Assembly: GCA_042090785.1 (NCBI GenBank)
Contig: JBELIP010000002.1
Coordinates: 186,001-250,000, forward strand
Origin: UBA7434 sp042090785
GTDB taxonomy: Bacteria; Pseudomonadota; Gammaproteobacteria; Pseudomonadales; UBA7434
Reading direction: 5' to 3'
Length of the DNA: 64,000 nucleotides
Part shown: positions 36,272 through 45,432 of the stretch, one piece after another
Position numbering within the stretch: the first letter of the stretch is position 1
Layout of the letters: every line of letters begins with the position of its first letter
Notes under the pieces: generated by a model
Database searches by the model: none
The model's input: only the letters and a program-made list of their open reading frames with translations
Told to the model about the DNA's origin: nothing
Translations under genes and position numbers: made by a program

Positions 36272-37930
36272 TCACTTCCCACGAATAAAATTATTCACCG
36301 CACACAAAATCGCCTGCAAAGAAGCATCAACAATATCGCGACTCAACCCTACACCACTAAACCGCTGACCGTTAATATTCATCTGCACATAACAAGCCGC
36401 TTCAGAATTCGCACTGCTCGTCACAGCATGTTCAGAATAATCAACTAACACTAACTCTTCACCCACTAAATTAGACAAACCAGAGACAAACGACTCAACC
36501 ACACCCGCTCCCTCAGCCGATACCGATACTTCTTTTCCTTCATACTTTAAAGTCGCACTCAAATGATCGCGGTTTTCACTGTGACTAATTTGAAACGCAT
36601 CCAAACTGTATGGCGTTTGCTGATTTAAATAATACTGCTGAAACAACTCCCAAATAACTTCTGGCGATACCTCTGTCTCAGTATCCTCAGCATGCTCTTG
36701 CACCACAGTACTAAAATCAATTTGTAACCACCGCGGTAACTGTAAACCATGCACTTGCTCTAACACATAAGCAATGCCGCCTTTACCCGACTGGCTATTA
36801 ATACGAATAACTTCTTGATACGACCGACCTAAATCCGACGGGTCTATCGGTAAATAAGCAACATCCCAAGGCTCATCATCAGCCTGCACGGCTAAACACT
36901 TTTTAATAGCATCTTGGTGGCTACCAGAAAACGCCGTAAACACTAACTCGCCAGCATAAGGGTGACGTGGATGAACCGGTAAATTGGTGCATGCTTTTAC
37001 CACCTGAATAATTTCATCAATATTAGAAAAATCTAATTGCGGATCAACACCACGGCTGTAAAGATTCATGCCCATAGTGACAATATCCATATTGCCAGTG
37101 CGTTCACCATTACCTAACAATGTACCTTCAACACGATCAGCACCACCCTGCACCGCTAACTCAGCTGCCGCTACTGCACAACCACGATCGTTATGAGTAT
37201 GTAAACTCACTAATACGCTTTGACGATGATTGATTTTTCGACAAAAATATTCAATTTGGTCGGCATATACATTCGCCGTCGTCATTTCAACGGTAGCCGG
37301 CAAATTTAAAATAATAGGCCGCTCAGGCGTCGGCTGCCAAACATCAACCACTGCGTCACAGACTTCTATCGCATAATCGATTTCAGTACCGGTAAAACTC
37401 TCAGGTGAATACTGAAAATGCCAGTCGGTGTCTGGCTGTGCTTGGGCATAACGTTTAACTAATTCAGCACCCTTAACCGCAATGGCTTTAATGCCGGCTT
37501 TATCCAAACCAAATACTTTTTCACGCTGCACTGTCGATGTGGAATTATAAACATGGACAATCGCGCGTTTAACGCCTTTTAAGGATTCATACGATCGACT
37601 AATTAAATCTTCACGTGCCTGCGTTAACACTTGAACAGTCACATCATCGGGGATTAAATCATCATCAATTAAACAGCGCACAAAATCGAAATCGGTTTGC
37701 GATGCCGCCGGAAAACCCACTTCAATCTCTTTAAAGCCGACCTTAACCAACAAATCGAACAATTTAAGCTTTTGTGCCACCGTCATCGGCTCAATCAACG
37801 CCTGATTTCCATCACGCAAATCCACACTGCACCAGCGCGGCGCCGCCTCAATCACTCGATCGGGCCAGGTTCTATCGGCCAATTGCACCGGCATATGCGG
37901 CTGGTATTTTTTATAGTTGTATGAACCCAT
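36272..37930 (-). CDS. leuA: 2-isopropylmalate synthase, long type
   Basis: This 552-residue protein is the first enzyme of leucine synthesis, condensing acetyl-CoA with 2-oxoisovalerate. It shows the CSVDLRDGNQAL motif, the metal-binding HTHNDRGCAVAA segment, and a C-terminal regulatory domain (about residues 430-552) for leucine feedback. The length matches the LeuA group of pseudomonads and actinobacteria (~550). The start is set at ATG 37930, which has GAGG 8 bases upstream; the TTG at 37954 lacks a site. A divergent Lrp-type regulator 246 bp away is a likely controller. Confidence 0.95.
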   Translation of the reverse strand: MGSYNYKKYQPHMPVQLADRTWPDRVIEAAPRWCSVDLRDGNQALIEPMTVAQKLKLFDLLVKVGFKEIEVGFPAASQTDFDFVRCLIDDDLIPDDVTVQVLTQAREDLISRSYESLKGVKRAIVHVYNSTSTVQREKVFGLDKAGIKAIAVKGAELVKRYAQAQPDTDWHFQYSPESFTGTEIDYAIEVCDAVVDVWQPTPERPIILNLPATVEMTTANVYADQIEYFCRKINHRQSVLVSLHTHNDRGCAVAAAELAVQGGADRVEGTLLGNGERTGNMDIVTMGMNLYSRGVDPQLDFSNIDEIIQVVKACTNLPVHPRHPYAGELVFTAFSGSHQDAIKKCLAVQADDEPWDVAYLPIDPSDLGRSYQEVIRINSQSGKGGIAYVLEQVHGLQLPRWLQIDFSTVVQEHAEDTETEVSPEVIWELFQQYYLNQQTPYSLDAFQISHSENRDHLSATLKYEGKEVSVSAEGAGVVESFVSGLSNLVGEELVLVDYSEHAVTSSANSEAACYVQMNINGQRFSGVGLSRDIVDASLQAILCAVNNFIRGK

Positions 37931-38104
37931 GCTAAAAACCTCAAAAACAATCAATAATTCAATGTGTTAAACGACTTTATCCGAGCCAAAAAGAGCCTCG
38001 AACCTGTTTACAGAAGAGTATAGACGTAACACCGGAGTGAATAACTGCAAAAAAAAACAAAATATCTTCAATTAATAGTTTAATAAACTCATTTATTGGT
38101 TATT

Positions 38105-38126
38105 ATTAGTGAATTAAATTACTAAT
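38105..38126. promoter_or_regulatory. Dyad between leuA and the Lrp-type regulator
   Basis: ATTAGT (38105-38110) and ACTAAT (38121-38126) form an inverted repeat around an AT-rich 10-bp centre. This size and AT content fit Lrp/AsnC operators. The position between the divergent genes makes it a candidate site for the adjacent regulator. Confidence 0.4.
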
Positions 38127-38176
38127 ATCATTATAAACAGCCTTAACTGACCTATTAATCAACCACGAGAAACACT

Positions 38177-38662
38177 ATGAAGGACCAAGCATTAACACTG
38201 GATCGCACTGACAAACGCATACTTGAGCAGATACAGAACAATGACCGTATGAGCAACTTGGAGCTCGCTGACAGTATAGGTTTGTCAGCCACACCCTGTG
38301 CTCGTCGCGTAAAGCGCTTAGAAGACGCAGGTATTATACGTGGACACGCTACCTTATTAGATGAATCCGTACTTGGCTTAAAACTCACAGCGCTTATTAG
38401 TATTAGCATGGACAGGCATACACCCGAGCGCTTTGAAAATTTTGAGGCGCAGATTAAACGTTTTCCTGAGATAGTGGAATGCAGCCTAGTCACTGGACAG
38501 TCTGCCGACTACTTACTTAAAGTGGTATTACCCGATATGGAGCATTACGAGGCGTTCTTACTTGGCCACTTAACCAAAATTGAAGGTGTCACCGGCGTGC
38601 ATTCCAGTTTTGTTTTACGCAAAGTCATTAATCACACAGCACTACCGTTAAACTACTTATAA
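38177..38662 (+). CDS. Lrp/AsnC family transcriptional regulator
   Basis: This 161-residue protein has an N-terminal winged helix-turn-helix (about residues 8-60, LDRTDKRILEQIQ...LADSIGLSATPCARRVKRLE) and a C-terminal RAM ligand-binding domain (about 70-150) with the typical VVECSLVTG-like and DYLLKVV strands. Such proteins form octamers that bind leucine or other amino acids. It is divergent from leuA, which makes control of leuA and of itself likely. Its sensor amino acid cannot be read from sequence, so I do not name it lrp. Confidence 0.9.
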   Translation: MKDQALTLDRTDKRILEQIQNNDRMSNLELADSIGLSATPCARRVKRLEDAGIIRGHATLLDESVLGLKLTALISISMDRHTPERFENFEAQIKRFPEIVECSLVTGQSADYLLKVVLPDMEHYEAFLLGHLTKIEGVTGVHSSFVLRKVINHTALPLNYL

Positions 38663-38783
38663 AAGCCGGCATTGCTTGACAGTTTTTCGACCAAGCCCTA
38701 GCATGCAAGACGTTATTTTTAAGACGCGCTACTAATAAAAATACGTCACTTTTTATCATCCGCCGTCACCCTTGAGATTTTTT

Positions 38784-39782
38784 ATGCAATCCAGTTACGC
38801 TATAGTTGCTGACGAGTTTTCAGCAGTCAATGATTTAATTGCCAAGCAACTGACATCTGATGTCGGCCTCGTTGAAAATATTAGCCAGTACCTTGTCACC
38901 GGTGGGGGCAAACGCATCCGCCCGTTAATTACCTTGCTGTGTGCTGGCGCGCTCAACCAAACGAACAACCTCAAACAAATTCAATTAGCCACTGCGGTCG
39001 AGTTTCTTCATACCGCTACCCTGCTGCATGATGACGTTGTTGATATGTCGAGCCTACGCCGGGGCCAACCTACGGCCAATGCCAACTGGGGCAATGCCTC
39101 TAGCGTCTTAGTGGGCGATTTTGTCTACAGTAAAGCGTTTCAGCTTATGGTGGGCATTGGCAGCTTACAAGTGATGGAAATTCTTAGCGATACCACCACT
39201 AAAATTGCCGAAGGTGAAGTGCAACAGTTAATGGCCATTGGCGACTTAACCCTTAACGAAGCTGACTACTTTAATGTCATCCGCAATAAAACGGCACAAT
39301 TATTTGAAGGAGCCTGTCAGGCATCCGCCGTTACTGCAGGCGCTAACCAAGCCGATATAGAAAGCCTAGGGCAATACGGCTTACATCTTGGCTTAGCTTT
39401 TCAATTAGTCGATGATTACCTCGATTACAGCGGCAATAGCGCCGATCTTGGCAAAAATGTGGGTGACGATTTGGCCGAAGGAAAGTTAACTCTGCCCTTA
39501 ATTGAAGCGCTGCGTATAACCGGTAGCAGCACCAACACTAACAACGATGAGCAGGCTAAAAAACAACATGCACTGTTAGTGAAAGCCATTAGCGAAAAAG
39601 ACCTGTCACACATTGAAAGCATTATCAGCATCACTCAAGACTGCGGCGCCTTAGACATCACACTGTCTCACGCTAAAGAGCAAACCGAGCTAGCCAAAGT
39701 CGCTTTAAGCTCAATACCGCAATCAGCACACAAAGATGAACTCATAAAAATAACCGACTTTGTTATTTCAAGAACAGTTTAA
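38784..39782 (+). CDS. ispB: Polyprenyl diphosphate synthase (octaprenyl type)
   Basis: This 332-residue trans-polyprenyl synthase has the first aspartate-rich motif LLHDDVVDMSSLRRG, the GDFVYSKAF segment and the second motif LVDDYLDYSG. It makes the ubiquinone side chain. The start is set at ATG 38784; the upstream in-frame TTG at 38772 gives only four more residues. In many gammaproteobacteria ispB lies divergent from rplU-rpmA; here those genes are 14 kb away, so the pair has been separated. Confidence 0.93.
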   Translation: MQSSYAIVADEFSAVNDLIAKQLTSDVGLVENISQYLVTGGGKRIRPLITLLCAGALNQTNNLKQIQLATAVEFLHTATLLHDDVVDMSSLRRGQPTANANWGNASSVLVGDFVYSKAFQLMVGIGSLQVMEILSDTTTKIAEGEVQQLMAIGDLTLNEADYFNVIRNKTAQLFEGACQASAVTAGANQADIESLGQYGLHLGLAFQLVDDYLDYSGNSADLGKNVGDDLAEGKLTLPLIEALRITGSSTNTNNDEQAKKQHALLVKAISEKDLSHIESIISITQDCGALDITLSHAKEQTELAKVALSSIPQSAHKDELIKITDFVISRTV

Positions 39783-39990
39783 TTGATTATTTAAACGCCT
39801 CAAAAACATCCATATGTAAAAATAGTGTGTGCCAGCTCACATAGCCCGTTATTTACCAGCGCTAAACAGGATTTTTATTTTTCTTATGCTATAGTCGCCG
39901 CACTCACAGTTGCAGTGTTGCGATTGAGTAAAATCTTAATCTCATTACCATCACCCTTTATACTGTATATACTCTAAAGTCATCAGCGAT

Positions 39991-40473
39991 ATGCTTTATC
40001 AACGTTTTCAGCATTATCTATTGTCAATTTTTTTGCTGTTAGTAGCATTATTAGCTGGCTGTGGCGGCTCAGGAAGTCAAAACGCTCTAGCAAGCCATTC
40101 GGCCAATAAGCCTTCGGATACTCATACAGCAATCATTCCAGAAACAGACGAAACCACTAATAACCCAGAAACAACTGCTGCACTGCAATTTGCTCCCGCC
40201 GATATTTCATTAAATTGGCAAATCCCCTTAAGCAGAGAAGATGGTTCGGCCTTACCCATAACTGCCATTGCTGGCTATGAAATTAGTTATGAAAACAGCC
40301 ACCAACAAGTAACTGTTATTACTATTAACGATGCTGAAATCAACAGTTATAAAATCAATAACTTACCCGCCGATGACTATCAATTCGCCGTCTTCGCCTT
40401 CGACACCGACAATGCAATAAGCGACCCCTCCCCGCTGGCAAGCATTCAACGTAGCGATTTCCCCAGCTTATAA
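39991..40473 (+). CDS. Lipoprotein with a fibronectin type III-like domain
   Basis: This 160-residue protein has a signal peptide with the lipobox LAGC (Cys24), a Gly/Ser and Thr/Glu-rich linker, and a C-terminal beta domain (about residues 75-155, ISLNWQIPLSREDGSALPITAIAGY... split here, then NLPADDYQFAVFAFD) that matches the fibronectin type III pattern. It is probably a surface or periplasmic adhesion or binding module. It stands alone between ispB and the convergent exopolysaccharide genes. Its function is unknown. Confidence 0.7.
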   Translation: MLYQRFQHYLLSIFLLLVALLAGCGGSGSQNALASHSANKPSDTHTAIIPETDETTNNPETTAALQFAPADISLNWQIPLSREDGSALPITAIAGYEISYENSHQQVTVITINDAEINSYKINNLPADDYQFAVFAFDTDNAISDPSPLASIQRSDFPSL

Positions 40474-40573
40474 ACCTAAGCGGCTTGGTTTCGCCTGCTT
40501 ACTAAAACTATTCATTATTCTCTGCGATGTAATATTCCGTAAAAAACCCAACAAGACACCAGAACTCATCGGT

Positions 40574-40714
40574 TTAAACCGTATCATCGTAAACAATGGC
40601 TTCGGGGGGCTGATTGCTTCCACTCGTTGCACACGAAGCTAATAACCAACATAGCACCGCTAAACAAACTAAATGGCTTCGTTGAGTCCATAATTGATGT
40701 TGATAAAAAAACAT
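40574..40714 (-). CDS. Very short lipoprotein behind the exopolysaccharide glycosyltransferase
   Basis: This 46-residue protein consists of a basic start, a hydrophobic stretch LVCLAVLCWLLASC with a clear lipobox ending at Cys27, and a mature peptide of only 20 residues (CATSGSNQPPEAIVYDDTV plus its neighbours). The ATG is 2 bp past the TGA of the glycosyltransferase gene, and an AGGAGTGAGG ribosome binding site lies inside the end of that gene. This strongly supports a real, coupled gene. Its role is unknown; an accessory to polysaccharide assembly is inference. Confidence 0.65.
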   Translation of the reverse strand: MFFYQHQLWTQRSHLVCLAVLCWLLASCATSGSNQPPEAIVYDDTV

Positions 40715-40716
40715 TC

Positions 40717-42126
40717 TCACCTCACTCCTGTCCCGAGTAATATCACCTGTATGGTTTGCACCATAATCACTAAATCCAATAACAAACTGCGGTTTTTTAC
40801 GTAATAAAGGTCGTAGCGTAATTTTTCTGCGGCGTCTTCTACCGATGCACCATAGGGATAATTTAATTGCGCCCAACCCATTAACCCCGGTTTAACCCTG
40901 TGACGCTCAGGATAAAACGCTAACTGCGTATTTAAATCATCGACAAACTCTGGCCGCTCTGGTCTTGGCCCAACAATACTCATATCGCCGTTCAACACGT
41001 TATAAAGCTGCGGTAATTCATCAATGCGTGTATTGCGAATAAATGCGCCTACTCGCGTCACACGATTATCGTTAGCCCCCGCCCATATCGCTTTGCCACC
41101 GGCTTCAGCATCGGTACGCATACTGCGAAATTTATATATTTCAAAAGGTAAACCGTTTAACCCTACCCTCACTTGTTTATAAATAATGGGCCGGCCTGTC
41201 TCAATAAACGTTGCTATCCCCGCCGCAATCATTAGTGGCCATGTCACAAATGTAATCGCTATGACTACAAAAATATCAAAACCGCGTTTTATCCAATCCC
41301 AGACCACGCTATTGGTGAATCCAGATGCAAAAACCATCCAGCCCAAGCGTATTTCGCTAATTTCTAAAATCCCCAGTTCACGCTCATAAAAAGTCACAGC
41401 TTCGACCACATTAATGCCAAGTAGTTTGCAATCGAGTAGCTCATCCAGTGGAAAAACCACACCGTCTCGGGTTCGTCGCTCATCTAAGGCCACGACAACC
41501 TCATTAGCATCATGTTGACGCGCTATCTCAGCTAACGATTGATTGTGTTGACACACACGACCCTCAACGCGTTTTTCTTCGACAGCACTGGTTTTGACAA
41601 AACCTACAATGGTCGCAACCCCTCTATGGCTGGCTAATACTCGCTGCTCTAACTTTCTAGCACGCGAGCCACTACCCACAACGAGTACGCGAGAACTGAG
41701 GGATTCGGTGCTGACCAATCTAAAAAATAACCAGCGGACAGGAGGTACGACAATAAGAGAAATGATGACTGAATAAGCAAGTACGCCATGACCCATCTCA
41801 AGAGATGGCGCTAAATAATAAATAATGGTGAGCGCGGCGCAACCCAGTAGGCAATAGCTGGCTACGGTCCTTATGATCATGGCAACCGTGCCTTCACGGT
41901 AACTGGTACCATAAACCCCCATAGCCATTGTGCTTGCCAGTAAAATACCGGCATAAACCATGACGCTTGCCAGTAATGTCGAGTCATAGCTAACAATCAC
42001 CCCCCAATAACGAGACCTAAGCTCATTACCCATAACGGCTGAACACAGCAATAAAATTAGCTCAATTACGCCGAGCAAAAGAAAAGGGGACGGGATATAA
42101 TGACGAAAAATTCGAACGTGTGACAA
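40717..42126 (-). CDS. Exopolysaccharide-initiating sugar transferase, XrtA/PEP-CTERM-associated type (TIGR03013-like)
   Basis: This 469-residue polyisoprenyl-phosphate sugar-1-phosphate transferase has four or five N-terminal membrane helices (about residues 10-130), a Rossmann-like CoA-binding-type domain (about 140-260, VLVVGSGSRARKLE) and the catalytic bacterial sugar transferase domain (about 270-469). The latter carries KRGFDIF, the YKFRSMRTDAE motif, and GDMSIVGPRPERPEFV. The opening HVRIFRHYIPSPFLL is characteristic of the EpsB-like family linked to PEP-CTERM/exosortase A loci; this comes from memory of the family. It would load the first sugar onto undecaprenyl phosphate. The start is TTG at 42126 with AGGG nearby. 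Confidence 0.85.
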   Translation of the reverse strand: MSHVRIFRHYIPSPFLLLGVIELILLLCSAVMGNELRSRYWGVIVSYDSTLLASVMVYAGILLASTMAMGVYGTSYREGTVAMIIRTVASYCLLGCAALTIIYYLAPSLEMGHGVLAYSVIISLIVVPPVRWLFFRLVSTESLSSRVLVVGSGSRARKLEQRVLASHRGVATIVGFVKTSAVEEKRVEGRVCQHNQSLAEIARQHDANEVVVALDERRTRDGVVFPLDELLDCKLLGINVVEAVTFYERELGILEISEIRLGWMVFASGFTNSVVWDWIKRGFDIFVVIAITFVTWPLMIAAGIATFIETGRPIIYKQVRVGLNGLPFEIYKFRSMRTDAEAGGKAIWAGANDNRVTRVGAFIRNTRIDELPQLYNVLNGDMSIVGPRPERPEFVDDLNTQLAFYPERHRVKPGLMGWAQLNYPYGASVEDAAEKLRYDLYYVKNRSLLLDLVIMVQTIQVILLGTGVR

Positions 42127-42160
42127 TATGCTTACCCTGCAACCTGTTTGCGCTTGATCT

Positions 42161-42217
42161 AGATCTCGCTCTATCTCGACCTAAAAGAAAACCGAGATAT
42201 CGTAATTATCGAGATCT
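42161..42217. promoter_or_regulatory. Nested inverted repeat upstream of two divergent genes
   Basis: AGATCTCG (42161-42168) mirrors CGAGATCT (42210-42217), and TATCTCG (42172-42178) mirrors CGAGATA (42193-42199). This gives four copies of an ATCTCG half-site between the glycosyltransferase gene and pgi. It could be an operator cluster or a foldable leader. Confidence 0.5.
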
Positions 42218-42329
42218 ATAACAACGATTAAGTATTTTGATGTGACCAGCTCGCATCAAGAAAGTAGCGTTTAGAGTGCACAATTGATCAAATAATTCCT
42301 TAGTTATTGATTTTAGATGTGAAAATATA

Positions 42330-43946
42330 ATGAAAAATGTAAAAACGAGCCCACGTGATACCGCCCATTGGACAAAACTGACCCAACTGCATGATCAATA
42401 TCGGTCACATTCTATTGAGCAACTCAATGACTTAACGACCAATAGCGGACAAACAATTGACGCAGCTGGGCTTTCTGTTGATCTGTCACGCAACTTAGTT
42501 AATCAGGCTATTCTGGATGAGTTAGTGGCATTAGCTAAAACGCAGGGGATGCCAGAAAAAATTAGTCAGCTCATTGCCGGCGAAGCAGTTAACAATACCG
42601 AGGCCCGTGCGGCACACCACAGTGCGTTACGCTTACCCGATACGGCACAAACGCGGCCCGATGTCGGCGAGACACAGCAAAAAATAAAACAATTAGCCGA
42701 GAGCCTTCGCAATAAAAGCTGGCGCGGCAGCGGCAATACTGAAATTACCGACGTGGTCAATATTGGTATTGGCGGTTCCGATCTTGGCCCAAGAATGGTC
42801 TGCAATGCCTTAAGTAGCATGGCTACAGACGGTCCACGTGTTCATTTTGTTGCGAACATAGATCCTCGTGATCTCGAAACCACGCTGCAAGGCTTAAACC
42901 GTGCAAGTACACTTATTCTTATTTCATCGAAATCATTTAATACCACCGAAACACTCGAAAACGCTTTATCAGCAAGACGCTGGTTGCTAGAAGCAATTGC
43001 ACAAAATGATTTAAGCAAACACGTTATTGCGGTTTCTTCTAATGTCGAAAAAGCGGTGGCTTTTGGTGTTGATGCCGACAATATCTTGCCGATGTGGGAT
43101 TGGGTCGGTGGTCGTTATTCGTTATGGTCAGCTATTGGCTTGCCTATTGCTATTGCTATTGGCTACCCAGGCTTTAGAGCGTTATTGGATGGCGCTCATG
43201 CCATGGACGAACACTTTGCATCTGCACCGGTTGAAAGCAACCTGCCCTGCTTACTTGCCCTGTTAGAAGTCTGGTACGTGAATTTCTGCAACGCGCACAG
43301 CTCTGCGGTGCTTCCTTATAGTCACGAGCTCGGTTTATTCCCCGATTACCTGCAGCAACTCACTATGGAAAGTAACGGCAAGCAGGTACATAAAGACGGC
43401 AGCCTTGTTACCGAGAGAACTTGCCCGACTATTTGGGGCAGTGCCGGCACTATCGGCCAGCATTCATTTCACCAATTACTGCATCAAGGCACCGAGTTAA
43501 TTCCGGTCGATTTTATACTGCCACTACACAGCCACTCGGATGAACAAAATAAACAAGCGCACTTAGTGGCGAACTGTTTAGCACAAAGCAAGGCATTAAC
43601 CGAAGGCAAAAGTGTCACTGCAGCCACGCAAGAACTCACTGATAGCGGTTTATCTGAAACTGAAATAGCTGCATTAGCACCGCATAAGGCCAGCCCTGGT
43701 AATAGACCCAATACGATTATTGCCATGGATAAATTGACGCCCAGCAATTTAGGTGCGTTAGTGGCACTGTATGAGCATAAAGTGTATGCCGCCAGTGTTA
43801 TCTGGGATATTAATGCGTTTGATCAATGGGGCGTGGAGCTAGGAAAACAATTGAGCACACCTATCTTTGCCGCACTTACCGGTGATAACTCGGCAAGCAC
43901 GGATAAGACAACGGCATTTTGGGTTAAGCGCTTTACGCAATCATAA
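42330..43946 (+). CDS. pgi: Glucose-6-phosphate isomerase
   Basis: This 538-residue enzyme interconverts glucose-6-phosphate and fructose-6-phosphate. Visible motifs are SKSFNTTETLENA (phosphate binding), DWVGGRYSLWSAIGLPIA (family signature), MESNGKQV with the catalytic glutamate, GTIGQHSFHQLLHQG with the catalytic histidine, and the C-terminal WGVELGKQL lysine. The length is normal. It faces the convergent phosphomannomutase gene, and by function feeds both GDP-mannose and UDP-glucose synthesis encoded next door. Confidence 0.96.
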   Translation: MKNVKTSPRDTAHWTKLTQLHDQYRSHSIEQLNDLTTNSGQTIDAAGLSVDLSRNLVNQAILDELVALAKTQGMPEKISQLIAGEAVNNTEARAAHHSALRLPDTAQTRPDVGETQQKIKQLAESLRNKSWRGSGNTEITDVVNIGIGGSDLGPRMVCNALSSMATDGPRVHFVANIDPRDLETTLQGLNRASTLILISSKSFNTTETLENALSARRWLLEAIAQNDLSKHVIAVSSNVEKAVAFGVDADNILPMWDWVGGRYSLWSAIGLPIAIAIGYPGFRALLDGAHAMDEHFASAPVESNLPCLLALLEVWYVNFCNAHSSAVLPYSHELGLFPDYLQQLTMESNGKQVHKDGSLVTERTCPTIWGSAGTIGQHSFHQLLHQGTELIPVDFILPLHSHSDEQNKQAHLVANCLAQSKALTEGKSVTAATQELTDSGLSETEIAALAPHKASPGNRPNTIIAMDKLTPSNLGALVALYEHKVYAASVIWDINAFDQWGVELGKQLSTPIFAALTGDNSASTDKTTAFWVKRFTQS

Positions 43947-43996
43947 AGCGCTGACTAAAATACTATTTAGAGTATTCTAAAGTTAAAGAAAGTATT

Positions 43997-45340
43997 CTAG
44001 CCAATACGGGCGAGTAACTCTTCGGTTTTTGCCTGCATTAATGCTTCATCGCCACGCGATTCAACATTGAGTCGTAACAACGGTTCGGTGTTCGACATTC
44101 TGAGATTAAAACGCCAATCATCAAAATTCATACTTAAACCATCGGTGTTATCAATCTCTGCGGCTTGATCTTTATAAGTCGCAAGAATATCGGCAATAAT
44201 CGCTTCAGGGTTTTCTACAGTACGATTAATTTCACCACTCACAGGATAACGATTAATCATTTCGCTAACCAAAGCGGATAATGGCTGACCTTTTTTCACA
44301 ACCAACTCAGCAATTAATAACCAAGGAATCATACCGCTGTCGCAGTAAGCGAAATCACGGAAGTAATGGTGAGCACTCATTTCGCCACCATAAACAGCAT
44401 CTTCTAAACGCATACGCTCTTTAATAAAGGCATGGCCCGTTTTACTCATAATAGCCTTGCCACCTAAGTCGTTAACAATGGCCTGAGTGTTCCACGTTAA
44501 ACGTGGGTCATGAACCACTGACTGCCCCGCTGTTTTTTGTAAAAAGGCTTCGGCTAAAAGGCCAACAATATAGTAGCCTTCTATGTAAGTGCCTTTTTCA
44601 TCAAAGAAAAAACAGCGATCAAAATCACCATCCCAAGCAATACCAAAATCAGCGCCCGTTTCTACCACCTTGTCGATAGTGACTTGTCGATTTTCAACTA
44701 ACAATGGATTAGGAATACCGTTAGGGAAGTTGCCATCAGGATTATTATGAATTTTGGTAAAGCTAAGCGGTAATAAAGGCTCTAATGCATCAATAACAAG
44801 ACCTGCACCACCATTACCAGCATTGCAGACAATATTTAAACCAGCAAGGCTGGCGACATCGATATAACCTAATAAATGCTGTAAGTAATCGTCACGACTG
44901 TCTAAAGCACTTACACTGCCTGTTACTGCTGACGCTTTAAACTCACCCGCTTCAGCCATGGCTTTAATATCAAATAAACCGGTATCGCCACTAATAGGCT
45001 TGCTGCCGCGCTTAACCAGTTTCATACCATTGTAATCAATGGGGTTATGGCTGGCCGTGACCACAATACCGCCATCAACGTCGTTATTAAAAGTCGCAAA
45101 ATAAATTTCTTCGGTGCCAACTAAACCAATATCTAACACGTCAGCGCCGGCATCAGTAATACCTTTAGCAACAGCTGCCGAAATAGCAGGACTGGTTAAA
45201 CGAATATCATGACCAAGGCATACTTTTTTAGCACTTAAATGCTCGGTAAATGCGCGACCAATTCGGTAGGCAATATCTTCATTTAATTGGTCAGGGACAC
45301 GGCCACGAATATCGTAGGCTTTAAAACAACTGTATTCCAT
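43997..45340 (-). CDS. Phosphomannomutase (possibly also phosphoglucomutase)
   Basis: This 447-residue alpha-D-phosphohexomutase has the phosphoserine loop VTASHNPIDYNG, the metal loop DGDFDRCFFF, the sugar-specificity loop GGEMSAHHYFRDF, and the C-terminal phosphate-binding RMSNTEPLLRLNVE. The GEMSAHHYF motif fits phosphomannomutase of the ManB/CpsG/AlgC group. It makes mannose-1-phosphate for ManC, and an AlgC-like dual role making glucose-1-phosphate for GalU is plausible. It lies downstream of galU on the same strand. Confidence 0.92.
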   Translation of the reverse strand: MEYSCFKAYDIRGRVPDQLNEDIAYRIGRAFTEHLSAKKVCLGHDIRLTSPAISAAVAKGITDAGADVLDIGLVGTEEIYFATFNNDVDGGIVVTASHNPIDYNGMKLVKRGSKPISGDTGLFDIKAMAEAGEFKASAVTGSVSALDSRDDYLQHLLGYIDVASLAGLNIVCNAGNGGAGLVIDALEPLLPLSFTKIHNNPDGNFPNGIPNPLLVENRQVTIDKVVETGADFGIAWDGDFDRCFFFDEKGTYIEGYYIVGLLAEAFLQKTAGQSVVHDPRLTWNTQAIVNDLGGKAIMSKTGHAFIKERMRLEDAVYGGEMSAHHYFRDFAYCDSGMIPWLLIAELVVKKGQPLSALVSEMINRYPVSGEINRTVENPEAIIADILATYKDQAAEIDNTDGLSMNFDDWRFNLRMSNTEPLLRLNVESRGDEALMQAKTEELLARIG

Positions 45341-45376
45341 TATTACTCTCTGTATATATTAGTAATGACTGATAGC

Positions 45377-45402
45377 CACACCATTATTTTCATAATGGTG
45401 TG
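45377..45402 (-). promoter_or_regulatory. Perfect hairpin with GNRA-type loop between galU and the phosphomannomutase gene
   Basis: An 11-bp perfect stem CACACCATTAT/ATAATGGTGTG encloses TTTC on the plus strand, which reads GAAA in the minus-strand RNA. No U-tract follows on the minus strand, so it is not a standard terminator. It lies 37 bp upstream of the phosphomannomutase start and may control stability or translation. Confidence 0.55.
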
Positions 45403-45432
45403 ATAGTTAATAAAAAAATATGAATATTTAAA

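Noticed and set aside
38114..38131. Five-codon minus-strand frame reading M-I-L-V-I upstream of leuA
   Set aside because: It would make an attractive branched-chain leader peptide, but it is too short, has no ribosome binding site and no attenuator hairpin follows. AT-rich chance is more likely.
40574..40876. 100-residue frame covering the short lipoprotein
   Set aside because: Its first 54 codons lie within the glycosyltransferase gene in another frame and are Arg-rich noise; the real start is ATG 40714 with a strong ribosome binding site.
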